This document shows, in pieces, positions 48,381 to 57,366 of a stretch of 64,000 nucleotides of DNA. The translations under genes and the position numbers were made by a program. How positions within the stretch are numbered: position 1 is the first letter of the stretch; every line of letters starts with the position of its first letter. Source of the stretch: Pseudarthrobacter sp. IC2-21 (lineage in GTDB: Bacteria > Actinomycetota > Actinomycetes > Actinomycetales > Micrococcaceae); contig NZ_CP139145.1 of the NCBI RefSeq assembly GCF_034048115.1, forward strand, positions 2,356,001-2,420,000, written 5' to 3'. A model generated the notes under the pieces. It was not told the origin of the DNA, searched no databases, and worked only from the letters and a program-made list of their open reading frames with translations.

Positions 48381-48911
48381 TCAGACGGCGGACTCGACGA
48401 GTTCGCCGGTCTCAGCGTCGACCGGAACGTAGTTACCGTCACTATCCTCAACGAAGACGGCGGCCGCATCACCGTCACCGTGTTCCCCTTCGTCGGTGTC
48501 CCGGTCCTCGTCGGGATCGGCAGGTCCGTCCTCGTTTGCATGCTGCGGCCCATTGTTGACCGTGCGAATGTAGTTGGCCGAACCCCACATAAGATCGTGA
48601 CCCACGGACTCCGCATCGATTTCGTGTGCGAAATGGACGCGGCCGTCTTTCTCCCATGTGCGCAGCTTGAGCCGGCCCACCACAATCACGCGCTGGCCTT
48701 TCTTGATGCTGCACCCCATGTTCCCGGCCAGTTGCCGGTACCCCTGGACCGTGAACCAGTTGGTGTGCGTGTCCACCCAGGTACTCGTATTCCGGTCGAA
48801 GCGCCGGGCCGTTGACCCAAGGCGGAACGAGGCGGTTCCGACGCCCGTTGTGGTGGTGGAGGTCCTGATGTCGGTGGCGACGAAGCCCCGGAACGTTACG
48901 TAATCGCTCAT
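48381..48911 (-). CDS. ssb: Single-stranded DNA-binding protein
   Basis: 176 aa. OB-fold region about 1-115: VTFRGFVATDIRTSTT, ASFRLGSTARRFDR, NWFTVQGYRQLAGNMGCSIKKGQRVIVVGRLKLRTWEKDG. The C-terminal ~60 residues are very acidic. The last residues (GELVESAV) do not have the DDDIPF-type tip that recruits repair proteins, so this is probably a secondary SSB. The replicative ssb next to rpsF is not in this window. An AGGACA lies upstream of the ATG. Confidence 0.9.
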   Translation of the reverse strand: MSDYVTFRGFVATDIRTSTTTTGVGTASFRLGSTARRFDRNTSTWVDTHTNWFTVQGYRQLAGNMGCSIKKGQRVIVVGRLKLRTWEKDGRVHFAHEIDAESVGHDLMWGSANYIRTVNNGPQHANEDGPADPDEDRDTDEGEHGDGDAAAVFVEDSDGNYVPVDAETGELVESAV

Positions 48912-49119
48912 TGTCTTGTCCTGTCTCGGAAGGTGTGCCTTAGCGGCAAAACCAGCTTCGCGCGGACAGCATCAGGCCGCGAGGGAGAAGAGCCTGTATG
49001 TGGACAACCCGCCGTCGACTGCCGTGTGGAGGACATGTGCATGGCGCGGCTTTGGCGCAGCCGCACCCGGGGCAATGTAAACTTCTTCATGCGCCGGATT
49101 TCTGGTCGTGGCGCCACGT

Positions 49120-49195
49120 GCCCCAGTAGCTCAGGGGATAGAGCAGCGGCCTTCTAATCCGCCGGTCGGGGGTTCGATTCCCTCCTGGGGCACCA
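49120..49195 (+). tRNA. tRNA-Arg (anticodon TCT), CCA encoded
   Basis: Acceptor GCCCCAG/CTGGGGC, D-arm GCTC/GAGC, anticodon loop CTTCTAA (anticodon TCT), T-arm with GGGGGTTCGATTCCCTC. The 31-39 pair at the anticodon loop is C-U, a mismatch. The 3' CCA is present in the genome. Terminator at 49240. Confidence 0.95.
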
Positions 49196-49239
49196 CTGTA
49201 TGAGGCGTTTCTTCGAGTGCAGATGCGTAGAGACACACA

Positions 49240-49267
49240 AACACCCCGGTCTTCGGACCGGGGTGTT
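49240..49267 (+). terminator. Terminator of tRNA-Arg
   Basis: Perfect 12-bp stem AACACCCCGGTC with GACCGGGGTGTT and a TTCG tetraloop. No long T-tract follows (CGCGT). It may also end the minus-strand repeat-protein gene. Confidence 0.75.
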
Positions 49268-49357
49268 CGCGTATCGGTTCAGCCTGCGTGGTGCGGGCGG
49301 TGGCCCTGTTCTGTGCTCACCATGACTTCACCGGCAGACCTGAGTGGGTTCCTGGAC

Positions 49358-49792
49358 TTATTCCGTTTGGTCCTTTCCGGATGCCGTACCGGATTCAGAG
49401 CCGGCCTCCGGGACTTCCCCGGGGACCGCCTTCGTTTTCCTGGCGGGGTCTACTGAACCGCCCGCCCCGTAGCTGCCCTCCGGATAACGCCCAACCTCGG
49501 ACGCCGCGGTGCGCCCTGGCACCGATCCGGCAGCACCGTAGTCGGCCTGGACGTACCTGCCCGACTCTCCGGCCTTGTCTCCGAGCGGCTCGGGCAGCCC
49601 GCCTTCGCTTCCGGCGGCGCCATAGTTTCCCTCGCCGTAGCGGCCTTCTTCATCGTCCGCGTGGCGGCCCGTCTGCGATCCGGCCTTCCCGTAGTCGCCT
49701 TCGACGTACCGGCCGCGGAGGTCCGGTTCTGCCGGCGGCTTCTCCGTGGCTGCCTCATTCGGGGTGTCTTCGATGCCACTGTTTTGGGTCAT
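49358..49792 (-). CDS. Hydrophilic protein with four GRYxEGxYGxxGS repeats
   Basis: 144 aa, no Cys, no membrane segment, very acidic and Gly-rich. Four copies of a 13-residue unit: GRYVEGDYGKAGS (about 27-39), GRYGEGNYGAAGS (about 50-62), GRYVQADYGAAGS (about 78-90) and GRYPEGSYGAGGS (about 100-112). Variable polar spacers separate them. It is probably intrinsically disordered. I do not recognise a function. It lies between tRNA-Arg and the debranching enzyme gene on its own. The ATG at 49792 is preceded by an AAAGGCAC-type site. Confidence 0.8.
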   Translation of the reverse strand: MTQNSGIEDTPNEAATEKPPAEPDLRGRYVEGDYGKAGSQTGRHADDEEGRYGEGNYGAAGSEGGLPEPLGDKAGESGRYVQADYGAAGSVPGRTAASEVGRYPEGSYGAGGSVDPARKTKAVPGEVPEAGSESGTASGKDQTE

Positions 49793-49887
49793 GATCGTGC
49801 CTTTCCCGAAAAGAGCGCTGCGTCTTTGCCGCGCAATTTAAGTCTAGCCAGGCCGGGGTCTCCCACCATGATTCCTCAGGGACCACC

Positions 49888-52077
49888 TTAGTGGCCGCCC
49901 AGATTGAACAGTTCGCTGAGCGGAGGCCGCGGTTCGCGGCGGAGCTTGATACTTTGAGGCAGTCCACTGACGTCCACTGACTCATCGTCGATGTGGATGG
50001 ACAGGCGTCCGTCCCCTGAGAAGGGCACGTTGTCGAAGTGGAAGTGGGTATTCCGCGGCGGCAGTGTGGGTGCCAGCCACACCTCGTCCCAAGGCAATCC
50101 CGGGTCAAAACGCAGCAGCGTCCTGATGAGCTGAACCGGTGCTGCCGACGCCCATGCCTGCGGGGAACACGAGGCCGGGTATGGGACTGGCTCGGGGTAT
50201 CTGGCGCGGTCGAGACCACAAAAGAGTTCCGGCAGCCGGCCATTGAAGCGATCCGCAGCCTCAAGCAATGCGTAGGCCACTTTCCGGGCCTCATCAACGA
50301 AGCCATGCCGCATCAGGCCCGCCGCCGCGATGGCGTTGTCATGGGGCCACACGGACCCGTTATGGTAACTGGCCGGGTTATAGGCCCCCATGGTTGATGC
50401 CAGGGTTCTGATCCCCCAGCCGGTAAACATTTCGGGAGACACCAGATGTTCGGCCACCTGCGCGGCCTTGTCGTTGTCCACGATGCCTGTCCACAGGCAA
50501 TGGGCCATGTTGGACGCGAGCGCGTCAACAGGTTTTTTGTCCTTATCCAAGGCAATAGCGAAATACCCGCGGTCCGAAAGCCAGAACTGTTCATTGAACG
50601 CCTGCTTCAGGCTGGTCGCCTTTGCCACGCAGCTTTCTGCTGTCCGCGCGTCACCGGCAGCCGTGGCCAGCAGCGCCCGGCCGATATATGCGGCATACGC
50701 GTATCCCTGGACCTCGCACAGGGCGATGGGTGGTTCGGCGAGGGTCCCGTCAGCGAAATTGATCCCGTCTCCGGAGTCCTTCCATCCCTGGTTGCGCAAG
50801 CCCCTTTCCGTTTTCCGCTGATATTCAATAAAGCCATCGCCGTCCCGGTCCCCGTAATCCTCCATCCAGCGAATAGCCCGGTCCGCGGCAGGAAGCAGTT
50901 GGCGCATCGCTGCATCATCAAGGCCCCATCTGGCCAGCTCGGCCAGGACGATCACAAAAAGCGGGGTCGCATCGATGGTGCCGTAATAAACTCCGCTGCC
51001 CCCCAGCGCGAGCCCGGCGGTGGCTCCGAGGCGGACTTCGTGAAGGATGCGGCCCGGCTCCTCCTCCGAAGCGGCGTCCACTTTGGTTCCCTGGTGCTCC
51101 GCCAACGTCAGGAGGGTGCCTTTGGCCAGTGACGGGTCCAGGAGCAGGGACATGAATGACGTGAGCAGGCTGTCCCGGCCAAAGAGCGCCATGAACCACG
51201 GTGCGCCGGCTGCAACCACGGCGCGGTCCGGCTGATCGGGGTTGAAGATTCGGAGCGACCCGAGGTCCTCCTGGCTGCGCCGGATGACCCTTTCCACGGC
51301 CTCATCCCGCAAATTTGCCGTGGGCATGGATGCGCGCCACTCCATGACACGGCGCAAGGCATCCGCCACCGGCACGCCCCCTGCTGCGGCGCTCGCGTGA
51401 CCGCCCGTGCCGGCCAGCACGGGTTTTGCCGAGATGGTCCCTGACCATTGCCCGTGGGCGGCGATGGTTGTCTCCAGCACCAGCGAATCCCCCTCCAGCC
51501 GTGATCCGGCGAAAGCGACCGTGATGCGTTCGGTGTGGCCGTCCCGCTCTGACTCCAGCTCAAGGCCTTCCGGCGTCAAGCGGCGGGAACAGTGCTCGCG
51601 CGGGGCCTGCCTGCCTTCCTTCACCTCGAACAAGCTGGCAAAGTCCGCGTCGGGGAACAGCTCTACCCGGCATTGCATCGGCCCCTGGGAGTAGTTGTGC
51701 ACCGTGACCGTTTCAAGGAGACCCTCCCCAAGCTTGCGTTCCCGGTCAATGAGCAAGGAGGTATCGGCGTGATCGTCCCTGCGCGGTCTTCCAACGAAGA
51801 CCCCATGAAACGGCTCCGGGGTGGTGGCGGAGAGGGACTCAAGGGGCAGGCCCTGAACCTTCAGCATCCATTCACTGATGAATCGCGTGTCCTGGAAGAA
51901 CAGTCCGTGCGGAAGACACGCGGCCATGTCCCCGTTGGGGGCTGAGATGCAGAACGATGTTCCCTGGACCAGGGTGAGTGCCCCCGGACCCGCCGACCCG
52001 GCGCTGTTCCCGACACCCCACCCGGCCATTCGTAGCCTCTCCCGCAGCGATACCCGCAAAGCCAAACCATCTTCCAT
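49888..52077 (-). CDS. Glycogen-debranching N-terminal domain / amylo-alpha-1,6-glucosidase family protein
   Basis: 729 aa from the ATG at 52077; 52107 (TTG) or a later ATG (MAGWGVGN) are alternatives. The N-terminal domain (LVQGTSFCISAPNGDMAACLPHGLFFQDTRFISEW) is the Bac-GDE N-terminal type. The C-terminal (alpha/alpha)6 barrel of GH15/GH63-like fold includes GAPWFMALFGRDSLLTSFMSLL, GQEDG-like MEDYGDRDGDGFIEYQRKTERGLRNQGWKDSGDGI, and WPHDNAIAAAGLMRHG. These enzymes act on alpha-glucans or related oligosaccharides. Monocistronic. Confidence 0.9.
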   Translation of the reverse strand: MEDGLALRVSLRERLRMAGWGVGNSAGSAGPGALTLVQGTSFCISAPNGDMAACLPHGLFFQDTRFISEWMLKVQGLPLESLSATTPEPFHGVFVGRPRRDDHADTSLLIDRERKLGEGLLETVTVHNYSQGPMQCRVELFPDADFASLFEVKEGRQAPREHCSRRLTPEGLELESERDGHTERITVAFAGSRLEGDSLVLETTIAAHGQWSGTISAKPVLAGTGGHASAAAGGVPVADALRRVMEWRASMPTANLRDEAVERVIRRSQEDLGSLRIFNPDQPDRAVVAAGAPWFMALFGRDSLLTSFMSLLLDPSLAKGTLLTLAEHQGTKVDAASEEEPGRILHEVRLGATAGLALGGSGVYYGTIDATPLFVIVLAELARWGLDDAAMRQLLPAADRAIRWMEDYGDRDGDGFIEYQRKTERGLRNQGWKDSGDGINFADGTLAEPPIALCEVQGYAYAAYIGRALLATAAGDARTAESCVAKATSLKQAFNEQFWLSDRGYFAIALDKDKKPVDALASNMAHCLWTGIVDNDKAAQVAEHLVSPEMFTGWGIRTLASTMGAYNPASYHNGSVWPHDNAIAAAGLMRHGFVDEARKVAYALLEAADRFNGRLPELFCGLDRARYPEPVPYPASCSPQAWASAAPVQLIRTLLRFDPGLPWDEVWLAPTLPPRNTHFHFDNVPFSGDGRLSIHIDDESVDVSGLPQSIKLRREPRPPLSELFNLGGH

Positions 52078-52241
52078 AAAACTAGGGAGGATCACCCGCC
52101 ACTGCAAGAGGCTCGACGGCGGTACACCGGGAGGCGGCGACCCTCGCCCGGGATGGCGGTCAGGAACGGTCGAACCGGCATGCGGCGCGGGGCGGGATCC
52201 GGACGCCGGGCGGGATCATGCGGGGTGGCTAAAGTTGCTGG

Positions 52242-52925
52242 ATGGAGAACCGCGAACTCGTGGCCGCGATCCGGACAGCGCTTGCGGACCGTGCCGATCC
52301 TGTGCGTGCGGCCGGGATGCAGGCCTACATGAAGTCATCCATCCTTTCCCTGGGCGTCAGGGTTCCGGAGGTTCGCCGTTGCGTCCTGGCCGCGGCAGCT
52401 GCCGCTCCGGTTCAGACGCCGGACGAGTTGCGGGCAACCGTCCTGGTGCTGTGGCGGGAAGCGCGCTGGCGGGAAGAACGGTACGCCGCGATCGAACTCA
52501 CGGCACTCCGGCTGGTAGCGAGGGACGCCGGGATGCTCCCGGTTTATGAGGAAATAGTTCGAACGGGCGCCTGGTGGGACTTCGTGGACGGGGTGGGCCC
52601 AAGGATCTGCGGCCTCCTGCTGGCACACCGGTCGCTGATGACCCCCGTGCTGCTGGAGTGGAGCAGGGATGCGGACTTATGGATCCGGCGCGCTGCCATT
52701 ACCTCCCAGCTGAAGGCCAAGGCCGCCACCGATACCGATCTCCTGGGCGCCGTGATCGAGGCCAGCCTGGATGACCCGGAGTTCTTCATTCGGAAGGCCA
52801 TCGGCTGGGCACTGCGTGAGTTCGCCAAGACCAACCCCGGCTGGGTCAAAGATTTTGTGGCACAACACGCCAGGCAACTGAGTCCTTTGTCGCGAAAGGA
52901 AGCCCTACGGCACGTCGAACCCTAA
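52242..52925 (+). CDS. DNA alkylation repair protein (AlkC/AlkD-like, HEAT repeats)
   Basis: 227 aa. The AlkD-type HEAT-like fold is seen: MKSSILSLGVRVPEVRR at the N-terminus, WREARWREERYAAIELTALRL, WWDFVDGVGPRICGLLL, LWIRRAAITSQL and FFIRKAIGWALREFAKTNPGWV. These Trp/Asp/Arg motifs are characteristic of AlkD, which removes positively charged alkylated bases. Length fits. It overlaps the convergent mannosyltransferase gene by 4 bp. Confidence 0.93.
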   Translation: MENRELVAAIRTALADRADPVRAAGMQAYMKSSILSLGVRVPEVRRCVLAAAAAAPVQTPDELRATVLVLWREARWREERYAAIELTALRLVARDAGMLPVYEEIVRTGAWWDFVDGVGPRICGLLLAHRSLMTPVLLEWSRDADLWIRRAAITSQLKAKAATDTDLLGAVIEASLDDPEFFIRKAIGWALREFAKTNPGWVKDFVAQHARQLSPLSRKEALRHVEP

Positions 52926-54478
52926 ATGACCGGGCGTTCCGTAACAGGCTCGCCCGTCTTCCGGAACAGCCGCTTGGTACGCGGATCCATGAAGATCAGG
53001 TACAGGCCAAAGAGGAGCCCGGTGATCGCAGCGGCAAACCGGGCAAGGATCAGTGGCAATCCCAGGTCCTCGGTCTGCAGATAGGGGAACACTTCCAGTT
53101 GGTCGGAGATCGCGTAGATCATGAAGAACGACACAATGAAATAGAGTGCCTTGACCTGCCAGTCGTTCCGGATACCTGTCACGGCAAAGAGCGGTATCAG
53201 CCACACCACATACCAGGACTGGATCATGGGCGCCAGCACCACAACTGCGGCGAAGGCCAGGGTGAGGCGCCGGATCAGGCGCTCATGCTCCCCCCGGAAA
53301 ATCTGGAAGGCGACGATGCCCACGGCAAGCAGCTTGCCGGCGTCGAACACCCAGCCTGCCAACGTCCCGCCGTCCAGCCCGAAAGCGTTGGAAATGGAGG
53401 AGACCACGAGGCCCACGAGCCCCACCGGGGCGTACCAGATGAAGATGCTGCCTGGAGCCGAGAGTCCGTTGATCCAGCCGAAGCCGAAGCCGTTGACCAG
53501 GCTCAGGGCGTACAGCAAGGCGAGGCTCAGGCCGCCTGTCAGGGCCCAGAAGAGGAACTTGCGGGGCCAGCCGGCGTTCTTACCCGCCCACATCAGACCA
53601 ATAAACGGCAGGAACACCACCGTGATGGGTTTGACGGCGATGGACAGCGTCACCAGAACTATTCCAAGCACCACCCGCCTGGTGGCCGCGTAATACAGCC
53701 CGGCCAGCGCGAGTCCGATCATGAGGGCATCGTTGTGGACGCTGGCGATGAAGTTGGTCAGGAACAAGGGGTTGGCCGCGGTCAGCCAGAGGGCCCGGTG
53801 CGGGTTGACGCCGTGCAGCTCAGCCAGCTTCGGCACATAGATGATGCAAAGCACCACGCCGACCAGTGCCACCAGCCTGAAGAGCATCACGCTGCCCTCG
53901 GGATGGACATTCGTGGACCAGACCACAAACTGTTCTATCCACAGGAACAGCTGGCCGTAAGGCACGGGGGCCTCGGTCCACAACCGGTCGGCGCCGAGCT
54001 GGAAGTAGTTGGACAGCGCCGAGATGCCGTTCTCGTACGGGTTGAAACCCTCCACCATAAGACGGCCCTGGCCGATGTAGGCGTACACGTCACGGCTGAA
54101 CAGCGGGACACTGACCACCATCGGCAGGCCCCACGCTGCGACTGCCTGCAGGGTGGCCTTGCGCGCTTCGGGCCCCCAGACCCGGACGCGCTGGCCGAGC
54201 CGCAGCCAGGAACGGACGAGGAGCATGCCGCCAACGGCCACGAGCACGATGGCCAAGGCAACACCGATTGCCTCAGTGCGCATCCAGATGAAGATCGGCA
54301 CGCGGCGGAGTTCGGAGACCGGCGCCAGCCAACCGACGCCTACAGAGCCGATGGCCATAAAGACCGAGCCGACAAAACCGGCCAGGATCGGGGACCGCGG
54401 GTTATCCACTTCGGCCGCACCGGGCCCGGGGATCACTGCGGCGGCCATCTCCCCCGTTGCAGGCACAGGCGCCGTCAT
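52922..54478 (-). CDS. MptB-like polyprenol-phosphomannose alpha-mannosyltransferase (GT-C fold)
   Basis: 518 aa from the ATG at 54478 (frame open further but unrelated). About 12-13 membrane helices. The first extracytoplasmic loop has FSRDVYAYIGQGRLMVEGFNPYENG, with the DVY-type acidic motif typical of the GT-C lipomannan mannosyltransferases MptA/MptB. SVHNDALMIGLALAGLYY and KPITVVFLPFIGLMWAGKN also match that family. In corynebacteria MptB starts the alpha-1,6 mannan core of lipomannan. It is divergent from orn. Confidence 0.87.
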   Translation of the reverse strand: MTAPVPATGEMAAAVIPGPGAAEVDNPRSPILAGFVGSVFMAIGSVGVGWLAPVSELRRVPIFIWMRTEAIGVALAIVLVAVGGMLLVRSWLRLGQRVRVWGPEARKATLQAVAAWGLPMVVSVPLFSRDVYAYIGQGRLMVEGFNPYENGISALSNYFQLGADRLWTEAPVPYGQLFLWIEQFVVWSTNVHPEGSVMLFRLVALVGVVLCIIYVPKLAELHGVNPHRALWLTAANPLFLTNFIASVHNDALMIGLALAGLYYAATRRVVLGIVLVTLSIAVKPITVVFLPFIGLMWAGKNAGWPRKFLFWALTGGLSLALLYALSLVNGFGFGWINGLSAPGSIFIWYAPVGLVGLVVSSISNAFGLDGGTLAGWVFDAGKLLAVGIVAFQIFRGEHERLIRRLTLAFAAVVVLAPMIQSWYVVWLIPLFAVTGIRNDWQVKALYFIVSFFMIYAISDQLEVFPYLQTEDLGLPLILARFAAAITGLLFGLYLIFMDPRTKRLFRKTGEPVTERPVI

Positions 54479-54638
54479 CTCAGGATCCAATCTCTTTGCT
54501 TTCAGCGCTTCGACCCAGCGGGCCGCGGTAGCCGCCCGGGCCACGCAGGCACAGCACAGCGGCCGCAATCCCAGCCCCTCTGTATCCGAAATCCTAGCAT
54601 CGGACGGTTGCAGCGGAGCTAAACGGTAGGCTGGTCCG

Positions 54639-55259
54639 GTGCCTATAACTAACGAACGCATCGTCTGGATCGACTGCGAAATGACTGGCCTGGACATCAA
54701 GAACGACGCCCTGATCGAGGTGGCGGCACTGGTGACGGACTCGGAGCTGAACATCCTGGGCGACGGAGTGGACGTTGTCATCAAACCGGAGGACGCCGCC
54801 CTCGCCCAGATGAACGACTTCGTCCGGGACATGCACACCCGCTCCGGGCTGCTTGAGGAATTGCCGCACGGCAAGACCATGGCCGAAGCGGAGGCCGCTG
54901 TCATGGAATACATCGAAAAGTGGGTTCCGGACCCCCGCAAGGCTCCGCTGGGCGGCAACTCCGTGGGAACAGACCGCGTCTTCCTCTCGCGGGACATGCC
55001 GGCCGTGGTAGAGCACCTGCACTACCGGGTCATCGATGTCAGCACCATCAAGGAACTTTCCCGGCGCTGGTTTGCCCGGGCCTACTTCCAGTCCCCCGCC
55101 AAGAAGGGCGGGCACCGGGCCCTCGGCGACATCAAAGACTCCATTGACGAGCTGCGCTACTACCGCGAGGCCGTTTTTGTGGCGGCCCCCGGACCGGACA
55201 GCGCCACGGCACGCGGCATTGCCCAGCGGATCACCGGCGGGCAGGCCCCGGCAGAGTAA
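54639..55259 (+). CDS. orn: Oligoribonuclease
   Basis: 206 aa. DEDDh exonuclease that degrades short RNA oligomers and pGpG. Motif I WIDCEMTGLD (Asp and Glu), motif II GNSVGTDRVFLSRDMP and motif III HRALGDIKDSIDELRYYR (His and Asp) are all present. GTG start at 54639. The C-terminal ~30 residues are an Ala/Pro/Gly-rich extension. tRNA-His follows. Confidence 0.97.
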   Translation: MPITNERIVWIDCEMTGLDIKNDALIEVAALVTDSELNILGDGVDVVIKPEDAALAQMNDFVRDMHTRSGLLEELPHGKTMAEAEAAVMEYIEKWVPDPRKAPLGGNSVGTDRVFLSRDMPAVVEHLHYRVIDVSTIKELSRRWFARAYFQSPAKKGGHRALGDIKDSIDELRYYREAVFVAAPGPDSATARGIAQRITGGQAPAE

Positions 55260-55385
55260 TCTGCGCCACGTTTCCGGGAATTTTCCGCGAAAAGGGCAAA
55301 AGTGGCACAACCATCGCCGAACAGCAGGTAAGCTATTTGAGTTGCCTTTCCAGAGGACCGGGTCACCGGAACACTGCAGGCACAT

Positions 55386-55459
55386 GGTGGGCTTAGCTCA
55401 GTTGGCAGAGCGCCTGGTTGTGGTCCAGGAGGTCGCGGGTTCAACCCCCGTAGCTCACC
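55386..55459 (+). tRNA. tRNA-His (anticodon GTG)
   Basis: Acceptor GTGGGCT/AGCTCAC with the extra G at -1 and discriminator C73, both identity elements of tRNA-His. Anticodon stem CCTGG/CCAGG, loop TTGTGGT (anticodon GTG). T-loop TTCAACC. CCA is not encoded. A terminator follows. Confidence 0.96.
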
Positions 55460-55493
55460 CTCATAGGACGGCAGAAGAAGCCGTCAGTTTGGA

Positions 55494-55530
55494 GGCCGTA
55501 CCGGAAATATCCGGTACGGCCTTCTTTTTT
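55494..55530 (+). terminator. Terminator of tRNA-His
   Basis: GGCCGTACCGG and CCGGTACGGCC with a 6-base loop, then TTCTTTTTT. It ends just before the def start. Confidence 0.9.
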
Positions 55531-55574
55531 GCACAAAGGCCGGCACCATGCCGCACGCACGAAGGGTCACCGCC

Positions 55575-56147
55575 ATGACAGTTCTGCCGATCACCATCTG
55601 GGGAGAACCGGTACTTCACCGCCGTGCCGCCGAGGTGGAGGTCTTCGACGATGAACTGCGCACCCTGATTGCCGATATGTTCGAAACCAATGATGCTGCC
55701 AACGGTGTGGGCCTGGCGGCCCCCCAGGTAGGCGTAGGCAAGCGAATTTTCGTGTACAAGTACCCGAACGAGGACGGCGCTCCTCCGGCCGGCGTGCTGG
55801 TGAACCCGGTCCTAACGCTGTCCAAAGTTTCCGGCGCACTCCCTGACCCCGATGAAGAGGAAGAAGGCTGCCTGTCCTTCCCGGGCGGCCAGTTCCCGCT
55901 CAAACGCGCGGAGTGGGCCCGGGTCCAGGGCTTCGACGGCAACGGGCAGCCGGTCGACTTTGAAGCGACGGGCTGGTTCGCACGGGTGATCCAACATGAA
56001 TACGACCATTTGGACGGCAAACTGTACGTGGACCGGCTGCTGGACCGTTATTCACGCAAAGCCAAAAAGCTGGCCAAGAAGAGCGGGTGGGGCGTTCCGG
56101 GCTTGACCTGGATGCCGGGTGTGGACCCCGACCCGTTCGGACACTGA
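55575..56147 (+). CDS. def: Peptide deformylase
   Basis: 190 aa from the ATG at 55575 (GAAGGG 8 bp upstream; an earlier ATG at 55548 adds nine residues overlapping the terminator tail). It removes the N-formyl group from nascent proteins. Motif 1 GVGLAAPQVG, motif 2 EGCLSFPG (metal Cys) and motif 3 QHEYDHLDG (metal His pair) are all present. The C-terminal tail (KKSGWGVPGLTWMPGVDPDPFGH) is longer than usual. Confidence 0.97.
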   Translation: MTVLPITIWGEPVLHRRAAEVEVFDDELRTLIADMFETNDAANGVGLAAPQVGVGKRIFVYKYPNEDGAPPAGVLVNPVLTLSKVSGALPDPDEEEEGCLSFPGGQFPLKRAEWARVQGFDGNGQPVDFEATGWFARVIQHEYDHLDGKLYVDRLLDRYSRKAKKLAKKSGWGVPGLTWMPGVDPDPFGH

Positions 56148-56173
56148 GGCAGCGGAGGAAGTTGGGGTGGCGC

Positions 56174-56971
56174 TTACTTTGCGGCGACGGTGGGCTGGTC
56201 CGGGCAGGAGTCCAGAACCCGCCGCATCGCTTCCTTCTCCGGCTGGGTGATCCACAGGCCGTAAGACGCCTTCACTGAAATCTGGCGGGCCACATAGTGG
56301 CAGCGGATGTTCTTGTTCTTCGGCAGCCAGGTAGCGGCGTCACCGGCGCCCTTTTCCTGATTCGCCGGCCCGTCGGCAGCCATAAGGTTCAGCGGATCGT
56401 TCGCAAGGCTCTGACGCTGCTGCAGGGTCAGCCCCTGCGCGCCCTTCTGCCACGCGTCACCGAGCGCCACAACATGGTCGATCTGGAGTTCCTTGCTGCT
56501 CTCCGGCCCGCGACGGAACTCCACGGCCCTACCCGTGTAGGGCTCCACGATGGACCCCGACGCCACCCTGCACTTGGACCCTTCCGTGAAGCCCACCCCT
56601 GCGAGGTCCCGCCGGAGAATGTCGTTGCGGGTGTCGCAGCCGTTCCGGTCGACGTCCTGCCACGCTTGCCCGAACGCTTCGCGCCGATAGGTGTCCTTTG
56701 AGGCACGCCCCTTGACAGCCAACCCCTGCAGGGCAGCCTTGGCGCTCCCCTGCGGGACCGGATAGACAGGCACCACCGGCTTCATCCAGGCCGCGTCAAA
56801 CACCGGCGCTTCGCTCGGCCCGCTAACAGCAGGCTCAACAGCGGCGAACTGGCCGGCCGTGAAAAACCACACTCCGGCTGCCATCGCCGACAGCCCAAGA
56901 AGGACCAGCAAGGCCCACGCCTGCCTCGAGCGCCGGCGCGCCCGGCGATAGGCGCTCCAACTGGCAGTCAT
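56174..56971 (-). CDS. Secreted or membrane-anchored HNH endonuclease family protein (DUF1524-like)
   Basis: 265 aa. An N-terminal signal anchor (WALLVLLGLSAMAAGVWFF, about 19-37) follows a very basic stretch (RRARRRSRQ). The nuclease region has LQIDHVVALGDAWQKGA (catalytic His) and NDPLNLMAADGPANQEKGAGDAATWLPKN, the HNH/DUF1524 pattern. NGCDTRNDILRRDL precedes it. Such proteins are common secreted nucleases in actinobacteria. It is convergent with def. Confidence 0.9.
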   Translation of the reverse strand: MTASWSAYRRARRRSRQAWALLVLLGLSAMAAGVWFFTAGQFAAVEPAVSGPSEAPVFDAAWMKPVVPVYPVPQGSAKAALQGLAVKGRASKDTYRREAFGQAWQDVDRNGCDTRNDILRRDLAGVGFTEGSKCRVASGSIVEPYTGRAVEFRRGPESSKELQIDHVVALGDAWQKGAQGLTLQQRQSLANDPLNLMAADGPANQEKGAGDAATWLPKNKNIRCHYVARQISVKASYGLWITQPEKEAMRRVLDSCPDQPTVAAK

Positions 56972-57072
56972 GGCTCGGGAACTCTTCCGGTTATGTCATG
57001 CACCAGAAGAGCCTAGGCCACCCCACAGACACGGCGGCGGTTATCCACAGTGGGGAGGAAGGGTGGCCGGAA

Positions 57073-57276
57073 CTACTGCTCCCGGATTACGCGGCGAAGG
57101 TCCTCTTCGGCCAAATGCAGGAGGCTTTCCAGCTGCTGAACGCGGTCTTCGCCGACGTCGCCGGCAGCGTGGGCGGCACGTGCCTGCTCAAGAAGCCTGG
57201 CAGCTTCCTTATGGTTGGCTTTGGCGACATCAAGGGCGTGTTCAAGGGTGGTCTCGTGAAGCGTCTCGTTATCCAT
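57073..57276 (-). CDS. Small coiled-coil protein, unknown function
   Basis: 67 aa. Almost entirely helical and charged: HETTLEHALDVAKANHKEAA, RLLEQARAAHAA, ERVQQ-type LESLLHLAEEDLRRVIREQ, with Leu/Ala at heptad-like spacing. Codon use matches neighbouring genes. No ribosome binding site stands out before the ATG. It lies downstream of gap, separated by a strong hairpin. The function is unknown. Confidence 0.55.
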   Translation of the reverse strand: MDNETLHETTLEHALDVAKANHKEAARLLEQARAAHAAGDVGEDRVQQLESLLHLAEEDLRRVIREQ

Positions 57277-57294
57277 GGCACCAGTGTGGTCCCG

Positions 57295-57328
57295 ATTCCC
57301 GGCTGATTCCAGCGAATCAGCCGGGAAT
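57295..57328 (-). terminator. Hairpin downstream of gap
   Basis: Perfect 15-bp stem ATTCCCGGCTGATTC with GAATCAGCCGGGAAT and loop CAGC, 39 bp after the gap stop. No T-tract on the minus strand. Probably ends the gap transcript. Confidence 0.7.
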
Positions 57329-57366
57329 TGGCTGGGAACGAAGCTGCAGGCCTGCCCAGCCGTTAG

